Of a stretch of 11,021 bases of DNA, positions 7,701 to 11,021 are shown piece after piece. Where the stretch lies: positions 1-11,021 of the forward strand of contig CADBMO010000070.1 of the NCBI GenBank assembly GCA_902795755.1. The letters are read 5' to 3'. Numbering within the stretch: the first letter of the stretch is position 1; the number at the start of each line of letters is the position of its first letter. The DNA comes from an uncultured Erysipelotrichaceae bacterium (GTDB lineage Bacteria; Bacillota_I; Bacilli_A; RF39; UBA660). The position numbers and the translations under genes were made by a program. The notes below the pieces were generated by a model. The model was not told the DNA's origin. It did no database searches and saw only the letters and a program-made list of their open reading frames with translations.

Positions 7701-8137
7701 CTATTAAATGATTCTCTTAATACTTCTTTTATTACCTTATTCTTTAGTACGACTTCTTCTTCATTTGATAAAATATCAAAGTTTTTATCAATGTGTAGCT
7801 TTTCAAAATTATTTTTAACAATGTTACCATAAAAAGAATCCATGGTTGTAATATCACTTGAATCTACTAATGATAACTCTCTTTTTAGATGCTCGTTACT
7901 GCTATCTTTTTTGTATGCTTCTTTTATCTTATCTTTTATTCTTGATTTCATTTCCTCTGCTGCAGCATTAGTAAACGTTACAACAAGCAGTTTTCTAATA
8001 CTCCCACCTGATAAAATGTATTCTATTACTCTTTGTGATAATACTGCTGTTTTACCAGATCCAGCAGCCGCAGAAACAATTATTTTACCACCACGTTCTT
8101 TAATAGCTTTTTCTTGACTGGTCGTCCACTTAGGCAT
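4724..8137 (-). CDS. addA: AddA (RexA-type) helicase-nuclease subunit
   Basis: AddA is the ATP-driven 3'-5' helicase and one nuclease of the AddAB complex, which resects double-strand breaks, responds to Chi and prepares 3' ends for RecA. At 1137 residues it is a little shorter than the 1232 of B. subtilis. All UvrD-type SF1A motifs are present: Q motif (TTSQEKA, near 8), Walker A AAAGSGKT (23-30), VTFTNAAAEEM (53-63), Walker B IDEYQDT (380-386), GDVKQSIYRFR (408-418), NFRS (446-449), TIHKSKGLEYP (747-757), and VLYVALTRAK (821-830). The C-terminal PD-(D/E)XK nuclease has GTLYH (His982), SGVIDLL (Asp1072), VDYKT (Asp1085, Lys1087) and QLDLYE. A GTG three codons upstream is also in frame, but it lies within the ribosome binding site. 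The stop is TGA; the start overlaps addB by 8 nt. Confidence 0.97.
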   Translation of the reverse strand: MPKWTTSQEKAIKERGGKIIVSAAAGSGKTAVLSQRVIEYILSGGSIRKLLVVTFTNAAAEEMKSRIKDKIKEAYKKDSSNEHLKRELSLVDSSDITTMDSFYGNIVKNNFEKLHIDKNFDILSNEEEVVLKNKVIKEVLRESFNSVDDYEDMLNFFGANSIDLIKDIVFKISSFLNTITFKDSMIENIISYYDGDYYKNLLINEIKEELKSYKALYEEIIDDLYNEGDSFDKSIVVAKADLNIINDLLAISTLDDLASRLRSKKFLTFCTPKGEKENSVIIKNQMIRADLKDLLNTKLKDLYEMSDELYKSDMDLCKKNVKVLFEVVKSFEERLLEEKKKLSRFSFSDVSFFVVDLLIKDGKKTDLAKRLSEKYDEILIDEYQDTNNVQNVIFNAISKDNTNLFIVGDVKQSIYRFRSAAPEIFNADKNNAFKDKFPKLITLSKNFRSRKEVLDFSNFVFENVMSSSFGEIDYNNDEKLYLGASFEEGTNLNTEVILIDNKEKLEEDDIINAEKEAIVVANKVKELLDSKYQVYDNKKSMWRDIKESDIALLFRSTSNSSYYIKALNNRGISAYSVDNKSYFDNYEVKLVINMLKVIDNPYDDVALLSTISSSMINISLDDVIDARYDDKYNSLYNNLLKSNNESIISFINTLKELKEYSYNHALYETLNKVYKTFNVLECVLADKQGVNKEKNLIQMIKHAKDFESSKKRSLHEFISYLENINLNKESLEGINPLSNNDNVLITTIHKSKGLEYPVVILCEIGRQFNTKDLKEEIMINGDNGLVFNLRDDEYKIRYESIPKMAFKILEKNKMLSEELRVLYVALTRAKEKIIITGLSSNLESIINKASAKMGSDALVSSSYLKNVNCYLDILMPCLLRHPSSKELRYLSSMDCKTFATDAKLDVKLVEGKTINESEFNVKNINKTHFDISWYNKLNELSKVDVIPTYLSVSAIKKSKDYKRMPNFLNDGINHTKLGTLYHKIFEVLPVKKYSITSLKEELNGFINNNTITKEELDLINIEKIFAYLTSDLYSIMLGSIVYKEKEITFEIPSLYYDNSLKNGKILTSGVIDLLFIKDDTYYIVDYKTDKVDSLQKLKERYKIQLDLYEIGIRNIYNATNIEKYIYSIYLNKFIKVE

Positions 8138-10961
8138 TATTATCACCTTCTAACATCATAATAACCTCACTATTTTTATGAGTATCAACTTTTCTTTTTT
8201 TATCATTTTTATCATCAAATGCGCATACCGAAGAAAACTTACAATATTTACATGAATCAACATCTTTTCCAATTGGATCTATTTTAATATCTCCATCAAG
8301 CATTTTTTTAGATATCTCTCTTAACGTATTTTTTACGTTATTAAATATTAATTCTAACGACTTAGAATCATATAAGTACTCATCACTTATAGCGTTTCTT
8401 GATGTTATCTTAACGTAATCTGTAACATCATCGCCATATAAATCTAATCTATCTTTATCTATAATACCATTCATAATTAATCTATCTTTTATAGATTTAT
8501 CTTTTTTATTACTAAATCTAGGTTCTTTTTCCTCTTTTAATAATGCTGGATAATATAAAAGGCCACTAGGTATAACTTTTTTATTAGTTAGATTACTACC
8601 ATTTTCCTTAATTGCTAACAAGTATAAAAGCATTTGTAAGTTCAATCCTAAAAGTACTTCATCTAACTTAAACTCTTTTTTACCAGTTTTATAATCAATT
8701 ATCCTATAATAATAATTATCATCATCTTCATAAGTATCAACCCTATCTATGGTACCAGAAAGTTTAATAATACTATCATTTAATTTTATTTCAACTGGTT
8801 TAATTACTTCATTATTACCTATTTTAAATTCAGTGTATGTTGGTTTAAACTTAGAAGAATCATTTTCATTTAAGATGTTTTTAATAACCTCTTTAGTGCT
8901 TTTTGATAGAACCTTTAATACGTATTTGGTTTCTTCATTTACCATTTTACCATTAGACTCTAAGTAATTTTTAGAATACTTATTAACGTAATAATCTAGG
9001 TTGTCTTTATCTATTTCGTTTAAATCATTTTTAATAATTTGTTCTAATACATAGTGTACAAAAGTACCTAACTGCCTATTATCAAATATATATTTTTCTT
9101 TTACTTTTAACCTCAATGCATACGCACAAAAATGATAAAAAGGACATTTAGCATATGACTCAATGCTACTTGGTGATATATTAATTTCATTTCCATATAA
9201 TTTTTTTGCACTTTCTTTTGATATTCTTTTATTTAAATCATGTTTATGAGATATGTTTATATTATTAAATATATTTTCTTCGTATATTAAATTATTAGAT
9301 AATTTACTTGCGTACTCTTTTTTTAGTATATTAACGTTATAATTTTTATCATTAGAGTAATTTACTAAATTTAGTTTACTAACTAAATTAGATAAATCAT
9401 TTAATCTTAAATCAATACCAAGTTTATGATATGTTATCATTACGTTTTTATTATCTAAAAGCTTAGATAATAAAAAGTGTGTTTTATCATTATGGTTATT
9501 TATTAAGTCAATTAAGTTTTCCTCTTTAATATCATCATAACTAATTAAAGATGATGCTTTAAATTCTGTTTCTAATGATTTTATAGATGCATCTAATAAA
9601 TATACAAATTTTTTATCTTCATATAATGCATCATTTAAGCTACATACTAAAACAGCATTATTTAATACTCTATTTGACTTATTTACTAAATCAAATACGT
9701 TTAATAAACCAAGCACCTCATGAATAGTCGTATAATCATTTAAATAATCATTAATGGATTCTAACGCTCTAACTAAGTTACTAGCACCTTCATAATCTTT
9801 TTCATATAATTTATCCATTATGCCTTCTTCATTTAAATATGTATAAAAGAATCTTAATATAGATAATTTATCATTTTCATGAATAACGTTTTCAAGTAGA
9901 TACTTAATTGGCGTTAAAATACCTTCCTTTGCATCATTTAACTCTTTTAAATCGTTTTTATCATACTCATTTAAATTACCTTTATTACCATTTGGATTAT
10001 ATGTAAATGGTGCATAAAAATTATCATTTTCTAAATCCCAACTATAAACATAGTTATCTAATTTATCTACCATTTTATCATCTATCTTACAAATACCCAG
10101 TTTTAATAAACTTACAAAATTATCACATGTAAAACTGCCTTTTAAAATATCATTAAATATACTGATAAACCTACTAGTTAAAAGTCCTTCTTTTTCTTCT
10201 TTGTTATAAGGAATATTAAATAACAAATCAAAGTATGGATAATATTGGTCAATGTTATTTGATACAATTACAAAATCATCATAGTTATATCCTTCTAATA
10301 CCTTTTTAGATATATCATTTAAAACAAAGTCAACTTCTTCTTCAATATCATTAAATTCATGGTATAAAAACTCGTTAGTATAAACTTTATTTACCGGGTC
10401 AATACCTAACATGTTTTTTAAATAATTATTATTTACGTTACTAGGAATAACAACAGCATTCATTTTTTCTATTAGAAGCGAATCTATCTTAGATGGTAAT
10501 TCCAAGTCCAAGAATAAAACGTCGTCTTCAAACTCATGGTTATTAAGCATGTATTCTTTTAATAACCTGTCATTTATAAAATTATTTTCATCTAATAGTT
10601 CTTCATATTTTTTATATATTTTTTTTATATCGTTTATTTTATCATTATCTATTAGTTCATAATCAAAAAAATCATTATATGTGCTTAATAAATCATTAAC
10701 GAAATTAAAACTAACATATTCTTTATAATTAGAAAGTGAACTACTTACCATTGATAATGCCTTATACATAATTAGATAATTTTCATAATCACTTATAAGC
10801 GTTTTAGAACCATCATACTCTTTTAATAAATAATTTCTAAGTGTTATAAAATTATAATTTTTATTTATATACTTCTTTTTATAATATATTTCTTTATAGG
10901 AAGGCACTATTATGGTTATATCATTTGATAAAGTTACATCATTTATATTTTTTATAATCAT
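8130..10961 (-). CDS. addB: AddB (RexB-like) nuclease subunit, short form without Walker A
   Basis: AddB is the partner of AddA. In characterised complexes it recognises Chi with an inactive helicase-like part and cuts the other strand. The C-terminal half is clear: Cys606 (in SYAKCPF) with Cys904, Cys907 and Cys913 (CKYCKFSSVC) forms the split four-Cys 4Fe-4S site; the nuclease carries GTFVH (His636), GTIDRVD (Asp739), IIDYKTG (Asp756, Lys758) and Gln776/Tyr780. The N-terminus has no GxxGxGKT motif, where B. subtilis AddB has an intact Walker A, so it resembles streptococcal RexB. At 943 residues it is much shorter than B. subtilis AddB (1166). The first half is Asn/Asp/Lys/Tyr-rich and recognised only by context. 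GAAGGTG five bases before the ATG supports the start. Confidence 0.93.
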   Translation of the reverse strand: MIIKNINDVTLSNDITIIVPSYKEIYYKKKYINKNYNFITLRNYLLKEYDGSKTLISDYENYLIMYKALSMVSSSLSNYKEYVSFNFVNDLLSTYNDFFDYELIDNDKINDIKKIYKKYEELLDENNFINDRLLKEYMLNNHEFEDDVLFLDLELPSKIDSLLIEKMNAVVIPSNVNNNYLKNMLGIDPVNKVYTNEFLYHEFNDIEEEVDFVLNDISKKVLEGYNYDDFVIVSNNIDQYYPYFDLLFNIPYNKEEKEGLLTSRFISIFNDILKGSFTCDNFVSLLKLGICKIDDKMVDKLDNYVYSWDLENDNFYAPFTYNPNGNKGNLNEYDKNDLKELNDAKEGILTPIKYLLENVIHENDKLSILRFFYTYLNEEGIMDKLYEKDYEGASNLVRALESINDYLNDYTTIHEVLGLLNVFDLVNKSNRVLNNAVLVCSLNDALYEDKKFVYLLDASIKSLETEFKASSLISYDDIKEENLIDLINNHNDKTHFLLSKLLDNKNVMITYHKLGIDLRLNDLSNLVSKLNLVNYSNDKNYNVNILKKEYASKLSNNLIYEENIFNNINISHKHDLNKRISKESAKKLYGNEINISPSSIESYAKCPFYHFCAYALRLKVKEKYIFDNRQLGTFVHYVLEQIIKNDLNEIDKDNLDYYVNKYSKNYLESNGKMVNEETKYVLKVLSKSTKEVIKNILNENDSSKFKPTYTEFKIGNNEVIKPVEIKLNDSIIKLSGTIDRVDTYEDDDNYYYRIIDYKTGKKEFKLDEVLLGLNLQMLLYLLAIKENGSNLTNKKVIPSGLLYYPALLKEEKEPRFSNKKDKSIKDRLIMNGIIDKDRLDLYGDDVTDYVKITSRNAISDEYLYDSKSLELIFNNVKNTLREISKKMLDGDIKIDPIGKDVDSCKYCKFSSVCAFDDKNDKKRKVDTHKNSEVIMMLEGDNNA
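8145..8151 (-). promoter_or_regulatory. Ribosome binding site deciding the addA start
   Basis: The minus strand reads GAAGGTG here, inside the end of addB, seven bases before the ATG at 8135-8137. An in-frame GTG (8144-8146) overlaps this site and therefore cannot use it as start. The ATG gives the compact ATGCCTAA stop/start overlap with addB, which suggests translational coupling of the two subunits. Confidence 0.8.
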
Positions 10962-10982
10962 ACTATCACCTTCTATATATTA

Positions 10983-10991
10983 ATTATACCA
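10983..10991 (-). promoter_or_regulatory. Extended -10 promoter of the addB operon
   Basis: The minus strand reads TGGTATAAT, a perfect -10 with the TGn extension. Seventeen bases upstream the -35 position holds only TTCTTT, a poor match, so the promoter would depend on the extended -10. Transcription would start near 10976, leaving a leader of about 15 bases that includes the GAAGGTG ribosome binding site (10967-10973). No separate regulator site is visible in the 30 remaining bases. Confidence 0.65.
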
Positions 10992-11021
10992 AATAATAAA
11001 AATAAAAAGAATGATTAAGAA

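Noticed and set aside
7842..8117. Plus-strand open frame of 91 codons opposite the addA N-terminus
   Set aside because: It is the complement of the Walker A and motif Ia region of AddA, with no start signal of its own. The frames at 3686-3892, 6180-6383, 7326-7547 and 8749-8967 are likewise shadows of glyA, addA and addB.
8138..8146. GTG start three codons upstream of the addA ATG
   Set aside because: The GTG is part of the GAAGGTG ribosome binding site for the ATG at 8137, so it cannot serve as the start itself.

Overview
This is an AT-rich, low-GC Gram-positive-type chromosomal segment. All six genes lie on the minus strand, spaced tightly and often overlapping, with strong GAAGGTG-type Shine-Dalgarno sites. 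The gene content (AddAB rather than RecBCD, a stand-alone Smr protein, a Lys/Asn-rich proteome) points to Bacillota or a Mollicutes-related lineage such as the uncultured gut RF39-type Bacilli. That placement is inferred. The Trp codons I checked are TGG, and TAA, TAG and TGA all end genes, so the standard bacterial code (11) fits better than the Mycoplasma code.

Right to left, which is the direction of transcription: an extended -10 promoter (10983-10991) precedes addB and addA, the two subunits of the double-strand-break resection helicase-nuclease. Next come glyA (serine hydroxymethyltransferase), folD (methylene-THF dehydrogenase/cyclohydrolase) and a 93-residue Smr-domain protein. Junctions are 8-nt overlap, 4-nt gap, zero gap and 8-nt overlap, so these five genes almost certainly form one operon (10961 to 2364). 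GlyA and FolD are consecutive enzymes in C1-folate metabolism, supplying units for thymidylate, purines and formyl-Met. AddAB and Smr belong to DNA repair or nucleic-acid processing.

About 80 bases further on, a near-consensus sigma-A promoter (TTGACA-17-TATCAT) starts a separate gene for a 683-residue membrane-anchored surface protein. It has one N-terminal membrane segment, a pilin-like region, a strongly basic Thr/Arg linker, a Gly/Ser linker, about nine tandem Cys-bounded units and a Trp-containing tail. It is the least understood and most interesting gene here. A perfect 12-bp-stem terminator (181-205) follows it.

The left 180 bases have no gene. They contain a possible leftward promoter (125-154) overlapping an imperfect inverted repeat, presumably serving a gene outside the window. 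I saw no tRNA, rRNA, CRISPR array, transposase, phage gene or defence cassette.
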